From a virus, in the IMG/VR virus record IMGVR_UViG_3300037042_001675, positions 1 to 29,023 of that record: a stretch of DNA of 29,023 nucleotides. One strand, 5' to 3'. Numbering within the stretch: the first letter of the stretch is position 1; the number at the start of each line of letters is the position of its first letter. The notes under the pieces are model-generated. The model saw only the letters and a program-made list of their open reading frames with translations. It had not been told where the DNA came from and searched no databases. Below are positions 6,409 through 13,407 of the stretch, piece by piece. The position numbers and the translations under genes were made by a program.

Positions 6409-7028
6409 AATTCAGAGCATCACAATTAGGTAAGCTAATGACCTCCTCCAGGACTAAGGGGGAGGCATTGAGTCAAACAGCTAAGAGCTACATCATTCAA
6501 TTAGCTAAGGAGAACTTCTACGGGTACCGTAATGAGTTAACTAATAAGTATATTTTAAAAGGATTAGAACAGGAGCAGGATTCGATTGACCTTCTCAATG
6601 CTGTTAGGTTTGAAAAGTACGTTAAAAATCAGGATAGAGCCTCTAATGAGTATCTAACTGGATGCTGTGATATTATTACTGAGGATTTGATCCTGGATCT
6701 AAAGACCTCCTGGAGCCTGGATACCTTCCCAGCTACATCCTATGAGCTAAAGGATTTAAACGACTATGAATGGCAGGGCCGTGCTTATATGTATCTATAC
6801 GACAGGCCTACGTTTGAGCTGTGCTATGTCATGGTTAGCACCCATCCAGAAATTCTAAGCCAATACGATCCGATGGATATGCATGAGGTAGATCACATTG
6901 ATCCTGCAAAGCGTATCACATCCATTAGATTTGAGAGAGATAAGGAGCTGGAGATACGAATGGAGGAGAAGCTACTGGCTGCTAGCTTGTTTTATGAGCA
7001 GGTATTTACTGAATTACAAGACAAATGA
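6405..7028 (+). CDS. YqaJ-like (lambda exonuclease-family) recombination nuclease
   Basis: A 207-residue protein of the YqaJ/lambda-exonuclease type. Visible motifs: FRASQLGKLMT near the N-terminus, KGLEQEQDSI (Glu55, Glu57), TGCCDII (Asp89), LILDLKTSW (Asp98-x-Lys100) and YEWQGRAYMYL (Gln124), the motif order of the PD-(D/E)xK exonuclease family. It would resect double-stranded ends 5' to 3', giving single strands to the ERF protein encoded directly upstream. Overlaps both neighbours by 4 bases. Confidence 0.85.
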   Translation: MKFRASQLGKLMTSSRTKGEALSQTAKSYIIQLAKENFYGYRNELTNKYILKGLEQEQDSIDLLNAVRFEKYVKNQDRASNEYLTGCCDIITEDLILDLKTSWSLDTFPATSYELKDLNDYEWQGRAYMYLYDRPTFELCYVMVSTHPEILSQYDPMDMHEVDHIDPAKRITSIRFERDKELEIRMEEKLLAASLFYEQVFTELQDK

Positions 7029-7240
7029 ACATAACTAACGACAACGTAACCATACAGCAGGAGGATAGCATCCTCCTAGCAGTCATGGCTAAGTACTATG
7101 AGAGATCAAAGAGAGGGCAGGCAAAGTACGGTACTAACCTAGATAGGACTGATGTGGATCTGTTAGGATGGCTTGAACATCTCCAGGAGGAGCTGATGGA
7201 TGCAACGTTATACATTGAAAAACTTAAAAAAGAGATATGA
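7025..7240 (+). CDS. Short helical phage protein, MazG-like fragment
   Basis: A 71-residue protein with YYERSKRGQAKYGTNLDR followed by LLGWLEHLQEELMDATLYIEKL. The pattern of a KYG motif and then EHxQEELxDAxxY resembles a family of short phage proteins sometimes annotated as MazG-like or dNTP-hydrolase-related, where the E-x2-E/D helix would bind metal. Here only one such helix is present, so enzymatic activity is unsure. Overlaps both neighbours by 4 bases within the recombination operon. Confidence 0.65.
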   Translation: MNITNDNVTIQQEDSILLAVMAKYYERSKRGQAKYGTNLDRTDVDLLGWLEHLQEELMDATLYIEKLKKEI

Positions 7241-7518
7241 AACAAACAGCAGTAGAGTGGTTAATAGATGAATCCATGAAATTAGTAGTTCAATATATGA
7301 ATGGAACTCTTAACGAAGATACGTTGGATGATGTTATTTATGAAATTGGAACAAAAGCCAAAGAAATGGAGAAAGAGCAGATGTGTAGTTTTGCAGAATT
7401 TGTAGCAACATATCCTGATAAGAATAAAAATGTTAATGGAGAAATGTTACATGCTAAATCTAAGTATGATGGAGCTGAAAGAACAGTAGACTTATTAGAA
7501 ATTTTTAAATCAGAATAA
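7237..7518 (+). CDS. Conserved small phage protein of unknown function
   Basis: A 93-residue protein beginning MKQTAVEWLIDESMK, with a helix containing GTKAKEMEKEQMCSFAEF. The combination TAVEWL... and AKEMEKEQ recurs, from memory, in short proteins of Bacteroidota phages, but no role is known. Acidic and mostly helical. ATGA overlap with the previous gene and only one base before the next. Confidence 0.62.
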   Translation: MKQTAVEWLIDESMKLVVQYMNGTLNEDTLDDVIYEIGTKAKEMEKEQMCSFAEFVATYPDKNKNVNGEMLHAKSKYDGAERTVDLLEIFKSE

Positions 7519-7519
7519 G

Positions 7520-7741
7520 ATGAAAGCAACACTTGAATTTAACTTACCCGAGGACCAGCATGAGTATGATATCATGGTTGAATCCTCAAGGATGTACCTG
7601 GCCCTGCATGATATGAAGCAGGAGCTCAGGCATGAATGGAAGCATGGAGATCTATCACAGGCTGAGTGGAATATAGTGGATAAGATTAGGGAAAGGTTTT
7701 TTGAGATACTTCAGGAAAATAACGTAAATTTAGACCTATGA
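7520..7741 (+). CDS. Conserved small helical phage protein
   Basis: A 73-residue protein, MKATLEFNLPEDQHEYDIM, then an amphipathic helix (MYLALHDMKQELRHEW) and a second (IVDKIRERFFEILQENN). The opening K-A-T-L-E-F-N-L-P-E-D is familiar from small replication-region proteins in diverse phages and the domain is probably all-helical after a short strand. Function unknown. Its TGA overlaps the start of the 31-residue membrane protein. Confidence 0.65.
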   Translation: MKATLEFNLPEDQHEYDIMVESSRMYLALHDMKQELRHEWKHGDLSQAEWNIVDKIRERFFEILQENNVNLDL

Positions 7742-7833
7742 TTGCAGGAATAATAATACTACTAGCACCTGGAGTAATCTGGGGCTGGTTATGGACAATA
7801 AGTTTAATAATTAATACAATCAAAGATGAGTGA
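7738..7833 (+). CDS. 31-residue single-span membrane protein
   Basis: ATG 7738 overlaps the previous stop (ATGA) and TGA 7831-7833 overlaps the next gene's start at 7826. Nearly the whole peptide is hydrophobic (GIIILLAPGVIWGWLWTISL), followed by a short polar tail NTIKDE. It fills what would otherwise be an 84-base gap in a tightly packed operon, which is the main support. Function unknown. Confidence 0.5.
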   Translation: MIAGIIILLAPGVIWGWLWTISLIINTIKDE

Positions 7834-8176
7834 TTTCAAAGGAGAGGTGGTGTTTATCACACCTACAACGTCAGTTTCTGACAAGTTTAAAAAGAGAGAA
7901 GTAACATTGAAGAGTGATGGGGATTATCCTCAGTACGTTACCTTCCAGCTAACACAGGACAAATGTGACCTAGCTAATAACCTAACCCCTGGTGATGTGG
8001 TTAATGTTAAGTATAACCTGCGAGGCCGTAGATGGGAGGCACAGGATGGTACAATTAAGTACTTCAATACGATTGAGGCCTGGACAATGAGCCTGAGCTC
8101 TTTCCAGGATAAGGGAGCGGTGGAATATCTAACTAAAAAAATGGATCTAGAGCATGACAGCGATTTACCTTTCTAA
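7826..8176 (+). CDS. DUF3127 ssDNA-binding (SSB-like) protein
   Basis: A 116-residue OB-fold protein. It matches the DUF3127 layout: FKGEVVFITPTTSVSDKFKKREVTL at the N-terminus, QYVTFQLTQDKCDLANNL, then PGDVVNVKYNLRGRRWE and a final strand KYFNTIEAW. The C-terminus DSDLPF is like the acidic tip of bacterial SSB (DDDIPF), which recruits partner enzymes. Likely role: coating single strands during replication and feeding the ERF and exonuclease proteins of the same operon. Confidence 0.82.
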   Translation: MSDFKGEVVFITPTTSVSDKFKKREVTLKSDGDYPQYVTFQLTQDKCDLANNLTPGDVVNVKYNLRGRRWEAQDGTIKYFNTIEAWTMSLSSFQDKGAVEYLTKKMDLEHDSDLPF

Positions 8177-8366
8177 CCAGCAAAGCCTATCCGACTGGAT
8201 AAGGAAAGAAATTAACATGAAATTGTGTAAAAGATACAAATTAACCCATCTAGCCGAGGATATGGGAGTAAATTATGCTAAGCTATATAGATTCATGAGA
8301 GGAAAAAATACGACATCAGAGATCTATGATAATTTTTTTGTGTTATATTTGAAGCAATGGAACTAA
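8154..8366 (+). CDS. Small HTH-like protein
   Basis: Up to 70 residues from ATG 8154; ATG 8217 (49 residues) is an alternative that removes most of a 23-base overlap with the SSB-like gene. The C-terminal part, MKLCKRYKLTHLAEDMGVNYAKLYRFMRGKN, has the pattern of a Cro/XRE-type HTH (helix LTHLAEDMG, turn, recognition helix YAKLYRFMRG). It is a candidate small transcription regulator encoded just before the sigma-like gene. Function is inferred only. Confidence 0.6.
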   Translation: MTAIYLSNQQSLSDWIRKEINMKLCKRYKLTHLAEDMGVNYAKLYRFMRGKNTTSEIYDNFFVLYLKQWN

Positions 8367-8605
8367 TCGCCTATATATCTTTAGCCTGGTGGATCACTGA
8401 ATTTGATCCTATTCAAGCAACTTTGCACAGCGTATATATGTCTCTCCATAGCAGGCCGTTGGTCATGTACTTATTCAATGCTCTGAGCTGTATTAAGTGC
8501 ATGGCCTTCTGGGTAACTTTGCTATGTAGCTTTGATTTTATCCTGGCCTGTGAGGCAGCACTAGGTGCCTATATTTTAGAATTATGTTTGAACAAACTGA
8601 GCTAG
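8357..8605 (+). CDS. Membrane protein with two or more spans, DUF1360-like
   Basis: An 82-residue hydrophobic protein with a first span near residues 3-18, a second around MYLFNALSCIKCMAFWVTLLCSF, and a third weak one in ILACEAALGAYILELCL. The central C-x2-C followed by F-W is reminiscent of DUF1360-type membrane proteins found in some phages. Overlaps both neighbours. Function unknown; too far from the lysis cassette to be called a holin. Confidence 0.6.
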   Translation: MELIAYISLAWWITEFDPIQATLHSVYMSLHSRPLVMYLFNALSCIKCMAFWVTLLCSFDFILACEAALGAYILELCLNKLS

Positions 8606-8802
8606 ATCTCATTGAGAAAATTGACCAATTACCTGAAGCTCTCAGGTATTCAAAGCAGTCATGCGTTCAGCTCTATAAGATACGGGTAAAATATGATGGC
8701 CCACAGCCTCGGGAGTGCTTTTGTGCATCCGTGAGGCGTAAGGTATGGTATAAGGATTTTCAAATCTGGTATGAAAAATCTCTTAGATCAGTACATCTCT
8801 GA
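8584..8802 (+). CDS. Small unknown protein upstream of sigma-like gene
   Basis: A 72-residue protein with a helical acidic N-terminus (LDLIEKIDQLPEALRYSKQ) and a basic aromatic C-terminus containing RECFCASVRRKVWYKDFQIWY. The Cys-Phe-Cys pair and basic patch could bind nucleic acid, but no family is recognised. Long overlaps: 22 bases with the gene before and 32 with the sigma-like gene after. Confidence 0.58.
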   Translation: MFEQTELDLIEKIDQLPEALRYSKQSCVQLYKIRVKYDGPQPRECFCASVRRKVWYKDFQIWYEKSLRSVHL

Positions 8803-9313
8803 GCATTACCAGGAGGTGAGAGCTTATACCCTGTATTTTTTACAGCGTACTAAATCTACGATGGAAGTGGATACAGTTATTAACAATAGTTACCTGCACG
8901 TTATTAACATTCATGAGAGCCAGAAGGATATTGATATAGTCAAGAGCTACCTTTTAAATACCATTAAATACCAAATCCTTTGGACCACATCCAAAAGCCA
9001 TCGAGACGATGCCATCACGGCAATAGATGGGACACATAATGAGGTGGAGGATGAGCAGGATTTGAAGGATAAAGTAAGGGAGGATATCCAATATAGCCAT
9101 CAAAAGGCACTCATTGAAATGTACAGGGCAAAGATAGAGGATAACGTGCATCGAATTGTATTTGAGGCCTATATTGATAAGGGATACACCACAGCCAGGG
9201 CAATGGCTAAGTACTTTGGCATCACGGTAACCTCTGCCCATTACCTAATTAAAGAAATTAAACAAAATCTTAACTCAATGCAATATAGGTATGAGACCAT
9301 CGCAACTATTTAG
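8771..9313 (+). CDS. Divergent sigma-factor-like protein, candidate late regulator
   Basis: A 180-residue protein with the two-part layout of a small (ECF-type) sigma factor. Residues ~10-75 are helical and look like region 2: YTLYFLQRTKSTMEVDTVINNSYLHVI, then IVKSYLLNTIKYQILW. A charged linker follows (80-108). Residues ~123-168 look like the region 4 HTH: HRIVFEAYIDKGYTTARAMAKYFGITVTSAHYLIKEIKQNL. It is the last gene before the structural genes, and its 3' end contains the first of five copies of a shared late promoter-like motif. Inference: it directs host RNA polymerase to phage late genes. Alternative: a simple HTH activator. Similarity to known sigma factors is weak by eye. Confidence 0.6.
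   Translation: MKNLLDQYISEHYQEVRAYTLYFLQRTKSTMEVDTVINNSYLHVINIHESQKDIDIVKSYLLNTIKYQILWTTSKSHRDDAITAIDGTHNEVEDEQDLKDKVREDIQYSHQKALIEMYRAKIEDNVHRIVFEAYIDKGYTTARAMAKYFGITVTSAHYLIKEIKQNLNSMQYRYETIATI
9261..9293 (+). promoter_or_regulatory. Late promoter-like motif PL1
   Basis: ATTAAACA ending at 9264, 16-base spacer, CAATATAGG at 9281-9289, one T, then ATG 9291. It sits inside the last codons of the sigma-like gene and heads the head/packaging unit (9291-11912). First of five matching sites. Confidence 0.68.
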
Positions 9314-9455
9314 CATCATGGCAATGTTCACGGCATTCTCGGTAGGGCTATCTCTTATCTGGGAAAGCTATACATGGGCTAGCAAGGGGGCAGGCGTATG
9401 GATTTTACTATATTACATTTGGCTAATAACATCAGAATATGAAAATCAAGAATGA
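9291..9455 (+). CDS. Small membrane protein, first late gene
   Basis: ATG 9291, directly after late motif PL1, gives 54 residues (MRPSQLFSIMAMFTAFSVG...). ATG 9318 is an internal alternative (45 residues). Two hydrophobic stretches, FSIMAMFTAFSVGLSLIW and GVWILLYYIWLITS, allow one or two membrane spans. The start overlaps the sigma-like gene by 23 bases and the stop overlaps the next gene by 17. The motif at the start decides for 9291. Function unknown. Confidence 0.58.
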   Translation: MRPSQLFSIMAMFTAFSVGLSLIWESYTWASKGAGVWILLYYIWLITSEYENQE

Positions 9456-9639
9456 ACACATAGGTAGTTACGTTACTATCTATAACACAAAAGGGTTTGA
9501 TACCTCAATTTATGTAACTGAAGAAATGGCTCAGGATCATGAGTATTACTCATCTGTAGGCTTAGGCTATCTTTTTGAGGTAGAGGATACCAAAGCTAAG
9601 AAATACAAAGGAGTGGATGATGCCAAAACCGAGGGCTAA
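9439..9639 (+). CDS. Small unknown protein in head/packaging unit
   Basis: A 66-residue protein, MKIKNEHIGSYVTIYNTKGF, mostly predicted beta strands, ending in a charged tail (EDTKAKKYKGVDDAKTEG). The short beta-rich domain resembles structural accessory proteins that precede head genes in phages, but no family is recognised. Overlaps the next gene by ~20 bases. Confidence 0.55.
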   Translation: MKIKNEHIGSYVTIYNTKGFDTSIYVTEEMAQDHEYYSSVGLGYLFEVEDTKAKKYKGVDDAKTEG

Positions 9640-10090
9640 CGAAACAGAGGAGCAGTATATCGCTCGCTGTATGAGTGATGCTGAAACGTTAGATAAATAC
9701 CCTGATGAAGGCCAGAGGTATGCAGTATGTATTTCTATCTATGAGGGTCCTATTGGAGCATATCGCAGGGCATTCCAGGATAGCTATACCGACTATCCCA
9801 ATGCTGCAACCGAGAATGCCAAAACAGCTCTTAGATGGGCAGAAGAGAATGGATGGGGATCATGTGGCACCCCCGTGGGTAAAGCTCGTGCTAATCAGTT
9901 AGCAAAAGGTGAACCCATAACGGAGGAAACCATCTCCAGGATGGCAGGATTTGAACGGCATCGGCAGAACTCCCAACGTGAGCTAGGAGATGGATGCGGT
10001 AGGCTCATGTGGTTAGCCTGGGGAGGTGATGAGGGTATTGAATGGGCCTCGAGAAAATTAAAACAAATACGAGATGGCAAAGCAAACTAA
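9620..10090 (+). CDS. Phage head-associated domain protein
   Basis: About 156 residues, starting at ATG 9620 (ATG 9617 adds one Met). Two known building blocks: an N-terminal segment EEQYIARCMSDAETLDKYPDEGQRYAVC with two conserved cysteines, and a C-terminal domain with GSCGTPVGKARANQLAKGEPITEETISRM, FERHRQNS and LMWLAWGGDEGIEWASRKL. That second pattern (G-T-x-V-G-x-x-R-A-x-Q-L ... R-M ... F-x-R-H ... W-G-G-D-x-G-x-x-W-A) recurs in phages attached to or next to head maturation proteases and portals. Here it is a separate gene far from the protease at 21668. Its precise function in head assembly is not known. Confidence 0.72.
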   Translation: MPKPRANETEEQYIARCMSDAETLDKYPDEGQRYAVCISIYEGPIGAYRRAFQDSYTDYPNAATENAKTALRWAEENGWGSCGTPVGKARANQLAKGEPITEETISRMAGFERHRQNSQRELGDGCGRLMWLAWGGDEGIEWASRKLKQIRDGKAN

Positions 10091-10214
10091 TGTTAAGCTT
10101 CATGTGGCTAAGCCAAAGGTCAAGAGACCAGGGGTGCATTCAAAGTGCAAGGCATCTAAATTGAAAGGTTCTAAGAATTATTTAAAATTATATAAAGGGC
10201 AAGGCAATGGGTAA
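10074..10214 (+). CDS. Small basic protein before the terminase
   Basis: ATG 10074 to TAA 10212-10214, 46 residues, very basic: KPKVKRPGVHSKCKASKLKGSKNYLKLYKGQGNG. The K-R-P-G-V-H-x-K-x-K-x-S-K-L-K-x-S-K-N-Y pattern is, from memory, a recurrent short protein in front of terminase small subunits of Bacteroidota phages. Likely nucleic-acid binding, perhaps a packaging cofactor. Overlaps genes on both sides (17 and 8 bases). Confidence 0.65.
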   Translation: MAKQTNVKLHVAKPKVKRPGVHSKCKASKLKGSKNYLKLYKGQGNG

Positions 10215-10632
10215 GCATAAATACATAGAAACTCCAGAGGCTATGTGGGATCTATTCGAGGCTTATAAACGTTGGTGCAAGGAAAATCCTAGGTACTCCT
10301 ATTCTCTATCTACAAAGACAGGAGAGGCTACTGCTGTGCCATTGGAAAGGCCGTTAACTCAAGTGGGTTTCAGGACTTTTGCTGCTGAGAAAGGAAGCTC
10401 TGTACAGGATTATTTTGCGAATACGGATGGGAGATATACCGATTATGCGACAATCTGTTCACGCATAGAGGAGGCCATCCGAATGGACCAGATCGAGGGA
10501 GGCATGACAGGGCAGTACAATGCATCCATTACCCAGCGATTGAATAACCTAACTGAGCGAGTAGATACGACTACCAAAGGTGAGAAGATAGACAGCATTA
10601 AGGTAACCATCGTACGGCCAGATGCAGATTGA
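10207..10632 (+). CDS. terS: Terminase small subunit
   Basis: A 141-residue protein with the layout of a terminase small subunit family of Bacteroidota phages: ETPEAMWDLFEAYKRWCKENP at the N-terminus, a short beta hairpin, PLERPLTQVGFRTF (HTH-like), DYFANTDGRYTDYATICSRIEEAI, and a C-terminal oligomerisation/terminase-binding part ITQRLNNLTERVDTTTKGEKID. It would recognise the packaging site and load the large subunit. Its location just before the large terminase gene confirms the call. Confidence 0.82.
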   Translation: MGKHKYIETPEAMWDLFEAYKRWCKENPRYSYSLSTKTGEATAVPLERPLTQVGFRTFAAEKGSSVQDYFANTDGRYTDYATICSRIEEAIRMDQIEGGMTGQYNASITQRLNNLTERVDTTTKGEKIDSIKVTIVRPDAD

Positions 10633-10792
10633 TCTGATGTGCTCTGTAGTGGAGGCGTACATCTATAAGATGAAAGGAGAGCAGGTAAGGATAGATAGGA
10701 GAGCTGTGGCAAGTGATGGAAGGCAGATGGCTATGTTAATGAATGCCTACCAAATAGCAGTTAATGGAGATAAAGAGCACGGTAATATTTGA
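10622..10792 (+). CDS. 56-residue hypothetical protein between terminase genes
   Basis: ATG 10622 to TGA 10790-10792, starting MQIDLMCSVVEAYIYKMKGE with a helix AVASDGRQMAMLMNAYQIAV. Overlaps the small subunit gene by 11 bases and the large subunit gene by 29, so it fits the packing of this unit and fills the 131-base gap between the terminase genes. No family recognised. Confidence 0.55.
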   Translation: MQIDLMCSVVEAYIYKMKGEQVRIDRRAVASDGRQMAMLMNAYQIAVNGDKEHGNI

Positions 10793-11912
10793 GAAGAACT
10801 ATGCAGCTCTAGAAGGGCCACATAGGTTTATCATTAACGAGGGAGGGAGCAGGAGCTCTAAGACCTACAGCCTCTGCCAGCTCATGGTTATCTATTGCCT
10901 GCAGAATTCTGGGAAGGTTGTGAGTATTATTCGTAAAACCTTCCCTGCATTGAGGGCAACGGTGCTAAGGGATTTCATAGAGATCCTAAAAGAGATGGGT
11001 ATTTATAGCCTGGATAGCCATAACAAGAGTGAGCATATATATACTTTCTCTAATGGCTCCATTGTGGAATTTTTTTCCGTGGATGATGAGCAGAAGATAA
11101 GAGGTAGAAAGAGAGATATAGCATGGTGTAATGAAGCTAATGAGCTGTACTTTGATGACTTCACGCAGCTTAATATGAGAACTGAATTTAAGCTTATATT
11201 TGACTACAACCCATCAGATAGCTCGAGCTGGTTATATGAGCTACCAAAGGAGGAGAGCATCCTAATCAAATCAACGTACCGAGATAACCCATTCTTGCCT
11301 CAGAGCATCAGATCTCAGATTGAGGATTTAAAGCGAACCGATGAGGCACTGTATCAAATCTATGCCCTAGGTGAGAAGGCCATAAGCAAGAGTAACATAT
11401 ACAGCAACTGGACCTTCCTAAGCCATCGGCCTGCTAGGTTTGTCAACTATGTATACGGGCTTGACTTCGGGTACAATCACCCCACGGCACTCATGAGGGT
11501 CTATTGGTGTGATAATGATATATACATAGAGCCTGTGATATATGAGAGCTACCTAACTACGACCATGCTAATCGAGAAGCTCCAGGCTATGGGCATAGAG
11601 CAAACGGTAACCATCATGGCTGATTACTCACGGCCAGAGATTATACAGGAGATGAACATTGCAGGCTTTGATGTTCAGAATGCCAACAAGGTGGTCAAGA
11701 AGGGTATAGATAACGTTAAGACCTTTGGAGTATTTTGCCAGGATCATAAGGATTTAAAACGGGAGTATGAAAACTACAAGTGGAAAAAGATAGGTGATTT
11801 CATAACGGATGAACCTGTGAAGCTCTTTGATGATGCCATGGATGCTGTGAGGTACGCAACTACCCACATACGGCAGGAGTACTATACGGATGACAGCTAC
11901 TTTGCGTTTTAA
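10764..11912 (+). CDS. terL: Terminase large subunit
   Basis: A 382-residue packaging motor, PBSX/Terminase_3 type. ATPase: Walker A GGSRSSKTYS (Lys33-Thr34), Walker B IAWCNEANE with catalytic Glu124, coupling motif DYNPSDSS. Nuclease: Asp234 in YGLDFGYNHPTA, Asp287 in IMADYSR, and Asp356-Asp357/Asp360 in LFDDAMDAVRYA. It translocates DNA into the prohead and cuts concatemers. The length is somewhat short for the family (about 400-450) but all motifs are present. It is the last gene of this unit; late motif PL2 follows. Confidence 0.93.
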   Translation: MEIKSTVIFEKNYAALEGPHRFIINEGGSRSSKTYSLCQLMVIYCLQNSGKVVSIIRKTFPALRATVLRDFIEILKEMGIYSLDSHNKSEHIYTFSNGSIVEFFSVDDEQKIRGRKRDIAWCNEANELYFDDFTQLNMRTEFKLIFDYNPSDSSSWLYELPKEESILIKSTYRDNPFLPQSIRSQIEDLKRTDEALYQIYALGEKAISKSNIYSNWTFLSHRPARFVNYVYGLDFGYNHPTALMRVYWCDNDIYIEPVIYESYLTTTMLIEKLQAMGIEQTVTIMADYSRPEIIQEMNIAGFDVQNANKVVKKGIDNVKTFGVFCQDHKDLKREYENYKWKKIGDFITDEPVKLFDDAMDAVRYATTHIRQEYYTDDSYFAF

Positions 11913-11913
11913 A

Positions 11914-11946
11914 AACAAATCAGCAGGATAGGATAATATAGGTATG
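11914..11946 (+). promoter_or_regulatory. Late promoter-like motif PL2
   Basis: TTTTAAAAACA ending at 11917, 16-base spacer, TAATATAGG 11934-11942, one T, ATG 11944. Lies in the 31-base gap after the terminase gene and heads the tail unit. Confidence 0.72.
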
Positions 11947-13407
11947 GCAATCTCATTAATAGCTAAGGCATACCCATTGATGCCAGCGTACAATCCTGTT
12001 AAGTTTATCTACAATTCTACCAATGTAAATATCCAAGGGTTTAAATACATCTTTGATATCTATGAGAGTGGCACAGCGATTAAGATAGCGGAGTACAGGG
12101 TACTGCCTACCTATAGCACAGGTTACGGTGAGATTGACCTGAGTAAGTTACTACAGGCAAAGGTAAGCTATGATCTTGAGCTAACTAATACCACGGTATA
12201 TAATGCACCTGGTAGCCATTACAAGTATGATGTGGCTATAGGGGAGGAGTACCTTACAACGACAAGCTACACGGCAAACCTTACTAACAATGGTGGCAAC
12301 GTTCAGATAAATGTAGCTAATACATTTGTAGCTGGTGATCAGATAGTCATTACCCAGGCCGATGGTGGTGTAGCTAATCCAAACCTCGAGGGCCTCTTCA
12401 CTGTCTTATCTGTTGGGGTGGGGTTCTTAGTGGTAAGTAGCTCATGGTCATTGGTAACCGATGCAACCATTAACGGGGATATAACCTATGCCGATGGACG
12501 TAAAACCATTAACCGAGCGTTGAGGCAGGATAAGAATAACTACGTTTTCAATGGTGCCATCCGATGGATAGAATGGCCTGCCTATGATTACCAGGATTAC
12601 CTACTCAATAACGTAACTGATAAGCTACTGACCACATTGCCAACGGATGGGTATTATGCTACCCTAGCACAGGATCTCTGGATGGATGCCGTGAACAACT
12701 CACCTGCTGGTAGCCATCGAATGGTATTCGAGAACAATCTAGGAGATATACTAGATAAGGATGTGGCGGCAACTGATCATGTGGTAGGCATCTCTGTTGG
12801 TCCTAACAATCATGGAGCTACCAACGTAGTGGCGGGATCAGCACCTTTGATTAAACCAGGTACTGAATGGTATGATTTCTATTATGAACATCTAGGTACT
12901 CAGAGCTCTCAAAAGTACAGGGTATATTTAGATAGAAGGGTAAGGGATATTGAGTATCATATCCTATTCCTGGATCGTATGGGATCATGGGGGTCATTTG
13001 CCTTCACAGGCCGTTACTATGAGAAAGGTAACGTAACACGGGAGCAATTCAATCGAGATGTGCAGGGCTATGTACAGGGCGGCAGTCCATTCAATCACTG
13101 GAGCTACAATACCCAGGACAAAGGATATGTTAACAGCTACATCAGTACTGATACAACCATCGATTTAAATACCAACTGGATGACTGAAGAGATGGCTCAG
13201 TATTTCTCTGAGCTTATCAGCTCTCCAGAGACCTATATCAAAAAGGCTATCTATGATGATGAGGACTGCGAGCAACCTCAGAGCACGGAGTACATTAGCT
13301 GTAATATCCTCACCTCATCGTATGAGCTATTCAAGAAACGAAATAAGAATTTAATTAGGCAAAGCATTACGATTAAGTACGCCAATAATGACCTAGTCAA
13401 TGGTTAA
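11944..13407 (+). CDS. Large tail/structural protein (distal tail-like)
   Basis: A 487-residue beta-rich protein. The N-terminus (MAISLIAKAYPLMPAYNPVKFIYNST) and the repeated short strands with many Asn, Thr and Tyr are typical of Bacteroidota phage virion proteins. A later conserved-looking segment, VRDIEYHILFLDRMGSWGSFAFTGRYYEKG, resembles a motif in distal-tail or tail-tip proteins of this group, where a D/N-R-x-G-x-W pattern is common. Placement between terminase and tape measure, in a forward but reversed-order structural region, supports a tail-tip role. Overlaps the next gene by 8 bases. Exact role is inferred. Confidence 0.6.
   Translation: MAISLIAKAYPLMPAYNPVKFIYNSTNVNIQGFKYIFDIYESGTAIKIAEYRVLPTYSTGYGEIDLSKLLQAKVSYDLELTNTTVYNAPGSHYKYDVAIGEEYLTTTSYTANLTNNGGNVQINVANTFVAGDQIVITQADGGVANPNLEGLFTVLSVGVGFLVVSSSWSLVTDATINGDITYADGRKTINRALRQDKNNYVFNGAIRWIEWPAYDYQDYLLNNVTDKLLTTLPTDGYYATLAQDLWMDAVNNSPAGSHRMVFENNLGDILDKDVAATDHVVGISVGPNNHGATNVVAGSAPLIKPGTEWYDFYYEHLGTQSSQKYRVYLDRRVRDIEYHILFLDRMGSWGSFAFTGRYYEKGNVTREQFNRDVQGYVQGGSPFNHWSYNTQDKGYVNSYISTDTTIDLNTNWMTEEMAQYFSELISSPETYIKKAIYDDEDCEQPQSTEYISCNILTSSYELFKKRNKNLIRQSITIKYANNDLVNG

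Noticed and set aside
8357-8605. The membrane protein here as a holin
   Set aside because: It is far from the lysis cassette and a better holin with family motifs is present at 26473-26961.
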